Source: Piezodorus guildinii (taxonomy: Eukaryota; Arthropoda; Insecta; Hemiptera; Pentatomidae). From it: DNA of 64,000 nucleotides. Position 1 is the first letter of the stretch, and each line of letters starts with the position of its first letter. The stretch spans positions 148,790,939-148,854,938 of the forward strand of contig CM041292.1 in assembly GCA_023052935.1 (NCBI GenBank). Reading direction: 5' to 3'. Shown here in pieces: positions 11,201 through 21,855 of this stretch. Position numbers and translations under genes: made by a program. The notes below the pieces were generated by a model that worked only from the letters and a program-made list of their open reading frames with translations, ran no database searches and had not been told where the DNA came from.

Positions 11201-11519
11201 ACCCTTCCATAAAAAGTAATGTTAGAAAAGTGAATCATGTTATTTTTTCTTCTTAAATTACCTCGTTGTTGTACTACTTATAGTAAAAAATTCGATGTTG
11301 GAAACCTATGTTTTTTTAAACCAAAATTTTCTAAAATTGGTTATTGTTGGTTGTTATTGTTAATTTATGAATATCTTAAATACGACTGAGTAACACCTAA
11401 AAGAGAAAAATAATATGCATTTTACATCTGTATTATAGACAGCTAATAAATTTCTGCATACTTAAGAAATAGACTTATAATCTATATAAGTTTTGTCATT
11501 TTTCCAAGTCCATTTTGAG
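8296..11519. other. 3.2 kb AT-rich stretch without recognisable gene
   Basis: Very AT-rich, with many A and T runs (for example 9398-9410 and 9980-9989). The small ATG-started frames are low-complexity and carry no recognised domain. No repeat family from elsewhere in the window was recognised. Confidence 0.5.
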
Positions 11520-11765
11520 GGTGCACCTGTGATATAGTGGCTAGCACATCTTCTATGCCATAGGTTGAAGTAATGTAGTACAGAAAGTAAAAAATTCTTG
11601 GTTATACCGTCCTTCAGAGGAGACGTAAGCCGAGCCAGTGTGACGTCAGATACTTGATATAGATCCCTACCCTAATTAAATCTGCATGGGCAAATTTTAG
11701 AACGGCCGCTGCAGCATCGTCTCATTAGCCATTGCATCATAAAACACCTTAAATAAAGAACCCAA
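11520..11765 (+). mobile_element. SINE family C, copy 1
   Basis: The head GTGATATAGTGGCTAGCAC looks like a diverged tRNA A-box. The body shares CGTCCTTCRGAGG, GATCCCTAYCCTAAT and TCRTCTCATTAGCCAT with copies at 15.4 and 38.8 kb. It ends in AAATAAAGAACC. The B-box is degraded. Confidence 0.65.
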
Positions 11766-12302
11766 CAAAACAACTAATTTCCAAAAATTTATATAAAAAA
11801 AAAGTGCGATGTTTCCAATTTCTACACCATTTTAAGTATGACAAAGATGAGACTATTAAAAAAAATAAAAATACTTCTCATTTCGTATTAGGAAATTTAT
11901 CTTATTATTACGACGTTCCTATAAGAAAATTAATTTTAATAGGATTTTTTAGGGTATCAGATATCTTTAACGTATAGTTATAGAGAATACTGTAACAGTC
12001 ATCACAGGAGCTGAAACAGTAATTTCAGGGTAGACTAAGCCTGCATAGCGCTACAGTGTTACCGGTTCCAATTTACACCCCACATGGCGTTGGAACCATC
12101 AAACTCTATACAATTTATACGTTATACATCCTAGAAATTCCATACATAGAAAGAAAACCAAAACTTTACACTATTAAAAAGTAATTAAAAATAAAAAACG
12201 TAATTAGCACTAACTCTAATAATACGAAAAATTTTATATTGAATGAGGCGAAATATTCTATGCGAAAATCGTAGTAAAAAATTGAAGGTTCAGGATGGAT
12301 TC

Positions 12303-12361
<59 letters not shown>

Positions 12362-12401
12362 CGTTCAGAAAAGATCATTGAAAAAGGTAAGGAATTCTCA
12401 T
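11766..12401. other. AT-rich stretch with (TA)n at 12305-12359
   Basis: Nothing gene-like. The pure TA tract lies at 12305-12359, directly before the next LINE fossil. Confidence 0.5.
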
Positions 12402-12850
12402 CCTGTTTTGTCAACCACACGAAGGCCTTCGATAGGATAAGAAACTAATATATGATAAAAGCTCTTAGGAAAAAAAAAGGTCAACCTGGGACTACAGGAA
12501 GAAATCCCACTCATTGCAAAACACAAAGAAATTTCATGAGTATATGTAGTCAAAACATCCGAGGAATTCTTAACTATCTAAGGTATCAGGAATGATAAGG
12601 CCTATGCCCATTACTTTTAGAATGGACAGAGAAACCTTAGACCAATTAATCTTAGTATTCTCGCATTTGAAGACGATATTAAAAGAAGGTTTATTTACAG
12701 TTTTTCCCGAAAAGATCATTTCAAATATAATTCCATCACCTAAAATAGTTGGCAGTGTTAGGCTCTAAATGTGAGGCCTAAAGCAGAAACGTCTTGGGTT
12801 ATGGCTATTCCCGAATGTTACGATTTCCGGACTCCTCGAGCCAACTCAAT
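12402..12850 (+). pseudogene. LINE reverse-transcriptase fossil
   Basis: The plus frame shows CFVNHTKAFDRIRN (RT motif A, F-x-D...AFD), then after a shift ILAFEDDIKRR (motif C, degenerate x-ADD), followed by NVRPKAETSWVMAI-like sequence. The order and spacing fit a non-LTR reverse transcriptase. Multiple stops and shifts show it is old and dead. The pattern is closer to RTE-like or related LINEs than to the jockey copy at 36 kb, with low certainty. Confidence 0.6.
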
Positions 12851-13552
12851 TCTGTCTATGTTTAATATCATTCTTTTTTTATTCATAACTTATTTATTCA
12901 TTTTGATAATATTTTCAAAATTTTGAGAAAGCCAACTCCTCTATAAACACCAAATTTCTAGTCATATTACTATACTTTCATTTCAAGTTGTAATAAATAT
13001 TTTTTCAGTTTCATATTTTTTAAAATTTATTAAACGCAATTTTTTTTTTTACACGAATCTTCATTCAATGCATTTTTTTTTTAAATATCCAAGATTTATT
13101 GCGAAAGTGTTTAAAGGAGGGATCAGTCTGCAATATTTGTGTGAATTCTAGTTTTTAACAATTGATAAAAAAAAAAAAAAAAAAAAAAAAAAATGACCCT
13201 TAATGGGTAGATGCTCTGTATAAATAAATAAATAAATAAAATTGATAAAATAAAACCAATCGAGTTTGACACCAATTACATAATATATAAAATTAAAAAA
13301 ACTTCTTTATGTTCGATGGCTACAAACATAAGTATTATTTATAATAAGTGTAATCTACAAGCTTCGTTTTTCTTAGATATAACTGTCAACTAAAGATGAA
13401 CCATACACTTAAAAGAATGTCACAAATGATGTAATATATTTCATTTAAAGTCGCAATATTTTTTTTATTACTTTAAAAAAACAACTAATCTATTTATAAA
13501 AACAAAGATGTGTAAATATAATTTTAGGTTTTACTAATGCGTTTCTGTATGT
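12851..13552. other. AT-rich stretch with poly-A run
   Basis: A run of about 30 A at 13160-13192 and a short (AAAT)n at about 13221-13240 suggest tails of old retroelements. No gene is seen. Confidence 0.5.
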
Positions 13553-13930
13553 GGAGCTGCGTGGCCTAGTGGATAGAGCATTATACTACTGTTTTACTTC
13601 GGGTAGCAGGTTCAAATCTCGGCTGAGGTAGAATTATTTATAATGTTATTTTAGTTGTGAAGCGACCCTAGGGTATAAAGATCCTCCAGGGGCGCACATC
13701 TAGTCTCAAAAAAGTGGGTGCCCGAAATTGGGGGGGAGAGGGGAGAAACCTTGCGACCTAACGGGATTCAGGCCTAATCACCTTCTTGCAGGGTCGTTGG
13801 TTTGGAACTGTACAAATCTCTGTAAGTACTGAACCCGAGACTCTTCATGGGTTTTAGAGGTGCAGGTTTTAAGTACGTTCCTGATTTGACCGAAATATTT
13901 TGCGAAAAAATAAAGTAATTGAAAAAAAAG
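13553..13930 (+). mobile_element. tRNA-derived SINE, family A, copy 1
   Basis: The head has TGGCCTAGTGGATAGAGC (A-box) and GGTTCAAATC at 13609 (B-box), as in a tRNA gene. The body matches copies at 43.8 and 46.9 kb, including GTACTGAACCCGAGACTCTTCA. The tail is A-rich (TTGAAAAAAAAG). A functional tRNA is excluded because no acceptor stem closes and the unit continues for about 300 bases. Confidence 0.75.
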
Positions 13931-15142
13931 AGTATTTTAGATGTGTTGATAATATTATTTAATTGTTAGTGATAATTACTCGATTAGAGCTAAATAAACA
14001 CAACTATGACACTTTATTAAGGAATCAATTAAGATGAACCAGTAAACAACGCCATTACTTTTAACGAGTATCTCTACTAAAGTTAGATGTTTTAAGATTG
14101 TAATTAAAAATATTTTAATTTAAAATATAAACAAAATATTTTATTTTCAAGGGAAAGATTAATATGAAAGGAAAATCAATGTGTAATAGTTATTTTTACT
14201 TGAAGTACTTTTACACCAAAAAAAAAAAAAAATTAAATATTAACTAGATTTTAACATTTAATTTTCCAATGCATTCATTCTTAGAGGCAATATTTCTCGT
14301 GATGTAGACTTTAAACAGAAAACAATATTAGTTTTGGAAGATTTAGTGCAATAAATAGTAAGTTTGTAATCATCATCACAAAACTAACAAACTATGAATA
14401 ATTCAGGTACTCAGTAACAAAACGTCTGGATAACGAACCGACGAGGAAAGAAAAAAAAATTAAAAATTATAATCATAATTTTTGTTTGTTTTCTAAATGT
14501 TTACAGTACATAGATGTGCAGGATCCTGAAGCAGCACATACATCAGAGTAAACTATATTCAAAACCGATTTCATAAAACGGATAAATACAGAATAGGGCT
14601 GGGATGAATGGATGTGAAAAATCAATGCACTCGTTTTAAATTGCTTGAAGGATATAAGCGTACAGAAATAGAAGTCAATGAAAAAAGTCCTGTTCACCCC
14701 ACGCTCATTCAAATTTTGTAGGAACATAATAAACGTAAAAATGATTATTCTGAAAACTGTCAGAAAACCAACTCTATACAATTTGATATCAAAAATGTAA
14801 GACTCTTTCAGATATAATTTTCAATACGTGATAACATTAGAATGGGTAAAAATAGAAATCAATTAAAAAATAATAAATTTCAATCCATTCTAGCACGACG
14901 GGTTCAGCAGTTGGGATCTAATATAAAAAGGCTTTTATTTAAAGTATGAATTATAATTAATTTTATTGAAAGGAGAATATCAAAATGAAATTCCTATTGA
15001 CCGACTCTTTCTGTATTGGCCCAAAAAATTAATACCTTAGCTGTTAAGGAAATGTATGAAAATTACCCAAATACCTATAGAATAGAAGCTGGCCTTGTTT
15101 CTTACAAAACAGATTTACTCTTTTTGAATATATTTATAATTA

Positions 15143-15203
<61 letters not shown>

Positions 15204-15362
15204 AATTATTATTAATAATCGATTTTTTTTTTTTTTTTTGCAGAAATTCAGAAAATATAAAAGGTCAATGAATTTTATTGTTACATATACATATAGCAAA
15301 GATAATAAATATTTTTTAAAACTATTGGTAATTGGTGATAGTGAATAAATAATTTATCAATA
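13931..15362. other. AT-rich stretch with (TA)n at 15160-15200
   Basis: No supportable gene. The frames at 14473-14781 and 15016-15201 have no recognised domain; the second is largely read from the (TA)n tract. Confidence 0.45.
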
Positions 15363-15625
15363 GGCTCACATATAGTGTAGTGGCTAGAGAAAAATAGTCT
15401 TCTATTCTGGAGGCCGCGATGTTTAATGCGGCCAATGGCCCTATAAATTTTAAAATGAGTAAAAATATCTTTGATTATATGTAGTCGTAAAATGGTGGTC
15501 CTGTGTCTGAGTGAGGTCCGGTTAAAGATTCCTATCCTAATTACAACTGAATAGGCAGAATTTATTACCAACGTAGAAAATCATATGACTAGTCACAGTT
15601 GCTAACGTGACTTTAAATGATTAAA
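15363..15625 (+). mobile_element. SINE family C, copy 2
   Basis: The head TATAGTGTAGTGGCTAGAG corresponds to the A-box region of copy 1. The body shares GGTCCGGTTAAAGATTCCTA and CTGAATAGGCAG with the 11.5 and 38.8 kb copies. It is diverged. Confidence 0.6.
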
Positions 15626-15907
15626 TGAAACAGTAGATTTATCAATAAATGCTATGCTAATCTGAAATATGTATGCTGGATACTACAAAAAATAATTATA
15701 TTGTGGATTTAATTTATTAATCTCAGATTAGAGTGATAGCTGAAAAGGAGATATACCTAATGAATATCCATCAAATTTTTAGTTAAAATTCGTTAGAATT
15801 TTATAATAAAATTATTTTTATTATGATTGTTACCAATGTAGTAATGTAATCAACGAGCCAAAATTATGACACAATGATAAAAACAAGTTATATGTATATA
15901 TATCAAA

Positions 15908-16139
15908 TATCAATATAAAACTTAAAAAGTAAAATTTTAGTTAAAATAATCGAGGGCGATAAAAAATACCGCTCGAAAATCGTAATCATAACCACCCGAA
16001 AGCCCATTAATCAATCCCTATATCAATAAAAAACATTAAAAGTAAATGCGAGTTAATATGCACGCGAGCGATAAAAAATACATCTCGAAAAACGTAATTA
16101 TAATACCCGAAAACACATTAATTATTCCCAAAAAGTATC
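15908..16139 (+). repeat. two diverged tandem units of about 115 bp
   Basis: Blocks GCGATAAAAAATAC (15956 and 16069), CTCGAAAA, CGTAATYATAA, CCCGAAA and CATTAAT recur in the same order at about 113-114-base offset. Many small differences show an old duplication. No coding potential is seen. Confidence 0.7.
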
Positions 16140-16380
16140 CTTCCCCTCTAAAAATTCAAAATCAACAACTATCTTAAAACTAAATAGACAATAATTAATA
16201 TTAATATTTTTTTAAATATTAGTTCGTAAAAAACAGAACTTGATATGAAATATCTAAAAAACAGAAAAAAATAGCGATAGGATATGCCAAAATTATTAAA
16301 AAAGTCATAATTTTAATTAAACTAATTATTTTTCAATAAATAAATAAATAAAACGGAATATTTAAGGCTAGAAGTGAAGA

Positions 16381-16569
16381 AAAAGGTGACATTTGACTTG
16401 GAAAAGGTAACATTTGAAATGGAAAAGGTGACATTTGACTTGGAAAAGGTGACATTTGAAATGGAAAAGGTGACATTTGAAATGGAAAGGGTTACATTTG
16501 ACTTGGAAAAGGTTACATTTGACTTGGAAAAAGTTACATTTGACTTGGAAAAGGTTACAATTGACTTGG
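16381..16569 (+). repeat. 21-bp minisatellite, nine units, open as a heptad repeat
   Basis: Nine units of AAAAGGTGACATTTGACTTGG or close variants, with exact 21-base period and no indels. One plus frame is open throughout and reads KVTFDLE / KVTFEME seven-residue repeats. There is no ATG in frame close by and no homologue is recognised, so it is listed as a repeat rather than a gene. Confidence 0.9.
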
Positions 16570-16883
16570 AAATGCTATATATATATATATATTGAGTTGT
16601 GAATAGACAGATTACTAATTCTCCTTTCCATCATATTATCTATAAGCTGCAGTAGTATGTATATCTTTCATTTTGGCACAATTCTGAGTGAGGTGTTATG
16701 AGAAACATTAAGGCAGTTCACGGCTTCGGCTTCAAATCAGAGCTTTGTGAGACGAATTCTGTGGAAGAATGGGAAGCAGAATTTAAAAATATGTATAATG
16801 TTATGAACAAACATACAAAAAAAAATGAACTGCTAATAATTAATGATAATTGGGAGTAGAAGCGTTTCTAGAAAATTAAATTT
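16570..16883. other. spacer without recognised feature
   Basis: A short (TA)n lies at about 16576-16592. No gene is seen. Confidence 0.4.
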
Positions 16884-17040
16884 ATAATAGGGGTACTCAC
16901 TACGTTTGCTATAGCATGCTATTTGTGTCGTTTTGCTAAACCCGTCGAGTTTCTACAGTTATTTCCTGTATAAAATTGATGGGTATAGCACAATAGCACA
17001 AATAGCATGCTATAGCAAACATAGTTAGTACCCCTATTAT
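16884..17040. mobile_element. 157-bp near-palindromic hairpin element (MITE-like)
   Basis: The outer arms ATAATAGGGGTACT (from 16884) and the reverse complement ending at 17040 are perfect. The inner arm GTTTGCTATAGCATGCTATT is also perfect, and similarity continues through TTGCTAAACCC / TTGTGCTATACCC. The whole can fold into one long stem, as very short palindromic MITEs do. Target duplications are unclear because the outermost bases are themselves palindromic. Confidence 0.75.
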
Positions 17041-17488
17041 TTGAAAAAGTAAAAACTTTAGCATGGATAACATATATTTTTGTAGTGATCCAATAATCAT
17101 ATTTCATGGGATGTGTGCAGAACAGTTCACGAATCCATTTTCTATTATTATTTTTATTTATTGTTTTATATCATTGGTCAATAACAAATGTTTATAATAA
17201 AAAAAATAAGTCAAAAACAGTTTCAGAAATTTTATGGTTAATTTTTTTAAAATAAGGATTTTTTTTCAATATATTTAATTAAAAGCTAGAATGTACTTGT
17301 TCTAAAACACTTGTTTTTTTCCCTTACCTTTTGACAAGGTAAAGTTATGTTATAAGGTCTTCGGCTGGCTGGCTTATTAAACAAATTATAACTAAATATA
17401 GTCATCGCTGTAAGGAAATTACCCTTGTGGATCACACCTTTAATAAAAAAAGGGGAAAAAAAGGTTCTAAAATATCCATCCATCATCC
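17041..17488. other. AT-rich spacer
   Basis: No recognised gene or repeat. It leads into the LINE fragment that follows. Confidence 0.4.
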
Positions 17489-17659
17489 CGCATCCAATCC
17501 TTGCAATCCAAAATCCTACGAAAAATCCTCAATGATCCTTACTTTGTAACTAATAAACTCATCCATAGAGACCTAAATATCCCATTGGTTGCAGACTTGG
17601 CCCGCGATAGATACGCCTCCTTTAATTACATATATCCATTCCGCCGCAAAACTAATTAG
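17489..17659 (+). pseudogene. jockey-like LINE ORF2 C-terminal fragment
   Basis: Open for 56 codons to a TAG at 17657. It reads RIQSLQSKILRKILNDPYFV, then KLIHRDLNIPLVADLARDRY. This is the conserved tail of jockey-type polymerases (I-Q-x-x-Q-S-K-x-L-R-x-I-x-x-x-P-x-x-V...H-x-D-L-x-I-P) and parallels the tail of the 36 kb copy. No upstream RT is attached. Confidence 0.75.
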
Positions 17660-18054
17660 TTAGCATTGATCTTTTAATTTTCATCATACATTGAAAATTT
17701 CTACATCTCTCAAACATATATGATATAGCTTAAAATAATTTAGTAATAGCTGCAATGATGCAATGTTGTATTACACAACTGTTTGTAAAATAATTGGTGT
17801 ACAATTAATCAAAATAAAGCAAGCGCAGAGAAAATATTGTTTTAAAATTTTCTTTCCGAGAATCGTGAAGTACTAGACAAAGAAAATTCCTTATGATATT
17901 CATAGATGTACTTAAATTTATATTATGTAACTAATAAGGAAGCTTTAAATAATAGAAATTAAATAATCAGAATAACTGAGGAAGGACAATGAGTGTACAA
18001 TATGCCCAGTGTGTAATAAGCAACCCGATGTATTTGCAGCATGAGTATTGGGTA
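17660..18054. other. AT-rich spacer
   Basis: Nothing recognised. Confidence 0.4.
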
Positions 18055-18185
18055 GGTTTTACTTTATTACTAATTATCCCTACGCCTATTTTTGTGAATG
18101 GCTACTGTTTGTATGAAGGGCCTCACATACCCGGGTGGAGGTTGTGAGCGAATCCCCATTTAATTATGTGTATATATATATATAT
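18055..18185 (-). mobile_element. SINE family B, copy 2 (partial)
   Basis: It shares CCTACGCCTATTTTTGTGAATGGC, CCTCACATACCCG and GAATCCCCATTTAATTATGTG-type blocks (plus-strand reading) with the 8.1 and 51.5 kb copies. The tRNA-like head is missing and a short TA tract follows. Confidence 0.55.
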
Positions 18186-19229
18186 TATTCTTTTTTCAGA
18201 TTTAAATTTAGAGCTGCCCAAATACACCGGGTTACTTGTTATAAAGCATGCTCATAAATCAACTCTGGACAATATGTTCATACATTGTTCTTCCTAACTT
18301 ATTCTGATTATTTAATTTCTATTATTTACAGTTTCCTTTTTTACATCACTTACATAATATGAATTTATGTACAATAATGGATGGCATAAGAAATTAATTT
18401 ATGTCTACTTCGTTAATGTTAAATGTGGCACTGTTTTAGTAAAACGTACGCTAGTCCTTCCCGATTCTTGGAAAAAAAAAAAATTATAACAATATTTCCT
18501 CTAGGCTCGCTTATTATTTTAAATTGTGCTCCACATATTTAACGCACTTCATTAATCCACCATGGCTGTTATTACGAAAGTCATTTCGTATTTTAAGCTA
18601 TAGTTTAGCCTTAGTGGTGATTAGGCGCTTAGAGGAAGTGCAATATATTTCATTATAATACATTTTGTTTCCTAAAAATAATCCTATTTGTGCCCGGGGT
18701 AGAAAAATTGCTAGCATATGACATGGGATACTTTTCTGTGCCAAAACGGATCTCCTTTTTTCTATTGGCAACACCGACAGCTCTCAGCCGCCAAAATACC
18801 CAGACTCCGAGCGCTTCTAAACAATACTAAGTGTTGTTTAAGGATATTTAAATAAATAGTTTTATACCCTGAGAGTTTCCAACATTCGCCTCAGTCCCTT
18901 GGCAGTAAATATAAACAGGCGCCTTTATTGGGTATAGGAGCTAAAATGGAAATGGAAAACCCCTGCGATTGTTTGGGTTAGTGACACCACTCTATGCCTA
19001 AGAACAACACTATGCGAACAAATATTTAAATTTAATCTAAATAAGAAAAAGTCTGCCAAGTAGGTCAGTAAAGCTCTCTTAGTTTTTCTAATAGGTCTAT
19101 AAGATAATGGTTTTAAATTCAGAATTAGCATAGTTTAAAACTTCATAAGCAATTCTTGCACCCAATTTATCTAATTGAAATATCATGGAAGAATAGTTCA
19201 AGGTAAGTCGAATATAAGAAGGGAGTTAG
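18186..19229. other. non-coding stretch
   Basis: No supportable gene. The part at 18730-18900 is somewhat less AT-rich but has no open frame of note. Confidence 0.4.
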
Positions 19230-19330
19230 TTGGAGGTGCAGTCATAGAAAAACTTCAATTAAGTGAACATAATTTATTGTGCCCAGGTTTCGGCCTAAAT
19301 TTTAGGCCATCTTCTGGGATATAAAAAAAT
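19230..19330 (-). repeat. hammerhead-like terminal repeat, copy 1
   Basis: The plus strand reads GGTGCAGTCATAGAAAAACT...TTTCGGCCTAAATTTTAGGCC-ATCTTC. The minus strand therefore has AGAAGA-TGGCCTAAA...TTTAGGCCGAAACC: an inverted GGCCTAAA/TTTAGGCC stem between a CAGAAGA and a GAAAC box. It is related to the copies at 20.1, 20.33 and (inverted) 21.24 kb. The CUGA box is mutated to CAGA here. Confidence 0.7.
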
Positions 19331-19389
19331 CTAAAGATAACAACCTTAATCTTTAGAATAGGGAAAAGGTTGTTGGAAGTTATCCAGTC

Positions 19390-19985
19390 GGACCCTCAAA
19401 CGCAGACAATATTTCCTTGGATCATTCCTTTACCAAACCATCAACTCCCAGCTACCGCCATATATCCACAAACTTCTGCAATTTAAATCGTCAGTCCGCT
19501 CCTTCCAGACAAGATCGCGCCATTCTAACCTTTATATTCCTGCCCACAGAACAACAAGTTTCGAACATTGCTTTCTTGTCCGCTCTACTACTCTCTGGAA
19601 TTCCCTACCTACTCATATCCCCCATGCTTCTTACCAGCTGTTCGAGTATCTGCTGTCATCTCAAACAGACGCTCCACAAGCCTGATATTTCAAATCAAAT
19701 ATCTATTCAAAAAGAAAATTATTTTATTGTTCATGTTTCTATATGGATCTATTATTATGAATCAGTTTCAATGTTAAGTTTTGTTCAACATATCAGAAGT
19801 TATTTATCTATTTTACTCTTTTAGTTATATTACTCTTTAGTTTTATTGTATCCTAATTTTCTTCTTAAAGCTTTGTGAATAAGAATTAATCATAATTCTT
19901 TGGTCTTGTGGACATTGTATATATTAATTGTACATATCATATTGTTCTTAAGGGCCCCAGCCCCAGAATAAAAATTATTTTTCTA
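19390..19985 (+). pseudogene. CR1/L2-like LINE 3' end (ORF2 C-terminus and 3' UTR)
   Basis: A frame without ATG runs to TGA at 19683-19685 and contains RTTSFEHCFLVRSTTLWNSL followed by P. The R-T-x-x-F...F-x-x-R-x-x-x-x-W-N-x-L-P signature marks the C-terminus of CR1, L2 and related LINE polymerases. About 300 bases of AT-rich 3' UTR follow and end in AGAATAAAAATTATTTTTCTATTCTAT-type short repeats near 19985. It is 5' truncated near 19390. Confidence 0.75.
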
Positions 19986-20089
19986 TTCTATATGCATTAT
20001 TTTACTATTCTTCTGATAATGGTGGAAGAATAATATTGTAGAATCTAGGTAGTTCCTTTTTCTTCCTTTGTAAGAAAAAGTTCCTTCGG

Positions 20090-20190
20090 GGTGCAGTCAT
20101 AGAAAAACTTCAATTAACTGGACATAAATTATTAAGCCAATTTTTCAGCTTAAATTTTAGGCCATCTTCATGGCTATAAAAAACAAAAGA
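20090..20190 (-). repeat. hammerhead-like terminal repeat, copy 2
   Basis: It shares GGTGCAGTCATAGAAAAACT with copy 1 and has CAGCTTAAATTTTAGGCCATCTTCATGGC. The minus-strand boxes are TGAAGA, a GGCCTAAA stem and CTGAAAA, so the stem is weakened. Confidence 0.65.
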
Positions 20191-20329
20191 TAAACATTTT
20201 TTTTTAAACAGTGAAGAGGTTTTTTTCGTGGCTGTACTCTGGACTAGGTCCCGGGTATACTCGTATGTGTTCATAATCATGGAAGAATAGTTGAATGTAG
20301 TTAGAATATAAGGAGAAGATGGTTGGTGG

Positions 20330-20415
20330 TGCAGTAATAGGAACACTACTATTAAGTTCACTTAATTTATTGTACCGACGTTTCGGCCTAAATTATAGGC
20401 CATCTTCAGGGCTGG
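20330..20415 (-). repeat. hammerhead-like terminal repeat, copy 3 (best preserved)
   Basis: The minus strand reads CCCTGAAGATGGCCTATAAT then TTAGGCCGAAACGTCGGTAC. The boxes CUGAAGA and GAAAC flank a perfect GGCCUA/UAGGCC stem with a small loop. Preceding plus-strand sequence (AATATAAGGAGAAGATGG...GGTGCAGTAATAG) matches the inverted copy at 21.24-21.33 kb. Confidence 0.7.
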
Positions 20416-20452
20416 AGAGAGAAAAATGCTGATTCAATAATATTAACAATTT

Positions 20453-20990
20453 TTTTTTTTTTTACAAAAACAATTTTTATTGAGAAAAATTACAATCTGT
20501 CCCAATTTGGACATCAATAGTATGCTGAAAGATATCATACATACTACATTCATACAATATTTACACGGCATAAAATTACAATAAAATATATACACAATAA
20601 TGAATCAATACAATAAAGCCAAGAATTCACTTATACCTATATACACATACACACACTCATACATACAAGCACAAATCTGCAGAAAGCTCAGAGTACAGGA
20701 GCAAGAAAGGAGAGGCGGTGCATCGGCCTAGCTTAAATCAGATGTCCAGTAAAGTAGCTGCCCCCCCCCATGAAGTAATGCCTGACAGCGGTTCCGTGGG
20801 GTGGTAAAGACGAATTGGGAGGTGGTTTTTTAGTGAGTAGGAATCTCACACTGTTGTATAGCCTGACAGTTGCACTTCGTCTGATGAAAGATTTTTCCCC
20901 TACCCGAAAAAAAACAAAAAAAAAAAACACTCATACATACATCACATTGAGTGGAGAATCTAGCCAGTGCTAGAACTCCAATATATTTAT
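20453..20990 (-). mobile_element. 3' end of the jockey-like LINE (same family as 36 kb), interrupted
   Basis: The plus strand starts with a T run (20453-20464) and ATTACAATCTGTCCCAATTTGG, the reversed 3' UTR end seen at 35.87 kb. Further shared blocks are CACTCATACATACA, GTGGAGAATCTAGCCAGTGC and TAGAACTCCAATATA. It is truncated near 20990. A 259-base retroinsertion sits inside it (20668-20926). Confidence 0.75.
20668..20926 (+). mobile_element. poly-A retroinsertion nested in the LINE fragment
   Basis: The identical 15-base direct repeat ACACTCATACATACA lies at 20653-20667 and 20927-20941 and occurs once in the uninterrupted LINE. The insert ends in an A-rich tail (20906-20926). Its body is less AT-rich and was not matched to another repeat here; it may be a SINE or a truncated LINE 3' end. 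Confidence 0.8.
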
Positions 20991-21234
20991 TAAAAAATTA
21001 GTGAACGATTATTATTATTACTACTAACAATCAACCTTAATCAAACTGAATCAAGTAACGCTTCTATATTCTTCCTAGTGGTTATTTGATGTTTCTTACA
21101 TTCTTCTCAAACAAAAAATGTGATGATTCGTAACTAAGATGAAATACAGGATTAATGTTTCGGTCAAAATCGGGATGTTGCACGAGACCCTAGCCATAGG
21201 CCTTCCACGTAGAACTCTCGCGGTGTATATGTAT

Positions 21235-21325
21235 ATGTGAAACATTGGCTCAATAAATTAAGTTCACTTTATTTAAGCGTTTCTATGAATGCACCACTAC
21301 CATCATTTCTCCTTATATTTAAAAT
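21235..21325 (+). repeat. hammerhead-family terminal repeat, inverted partial copy
   Basis: It is the reverse complement of the flank of copy 3: ATTAAGTTCACTTTATTTAA, CTATGAATGCACCAC and TCTCCTTATATT mirror the 20.30-20.38 kb sequence. The stem part is degraded (TGAAACATTGG). It and copy 3 face each other across the LINE fragment. Confidence 0.6.
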
Positions 21326-21793
21326 ATGGTCCGAAATCAGAAATATCTAAAGCTTGATTGGCAGTTCTCGATCCAATTACTAATTAGTGTCCGAGCAATC
21401 ATAGCTTACCTAACCATTAAGTCTCGTTCCATGAATTAATTAATAGATTCAGATTAAGTAAATTAATAAATACAAATTTACATTTTTGAAACTGGAGTAA
21501 GCTAAAAAGATCAAAGATGGGAACGAAAAATCTTTTTTTATGTATTATAGATGGATTTTAGTCAGAATAATTTTTTTTTTTAATAATATATTTATTTATT
21601 CGGATATATTACAGTTTGTCGCTATGGACAATAATAATATTGCTAGATGATAACATTCATACAATATGAGAATAAAAATTAGCTCAAGACTTTCGAGTAT
21701 AAACAAAATTAATAATGTTTGAAAACTTTAAGCCAAAAGTTTTGTTATATTCAATAATTTTTAACATGTGCAGAACTTTTGAATTGTTATTAC

Positions 21794-21855
<62 letters not shown>

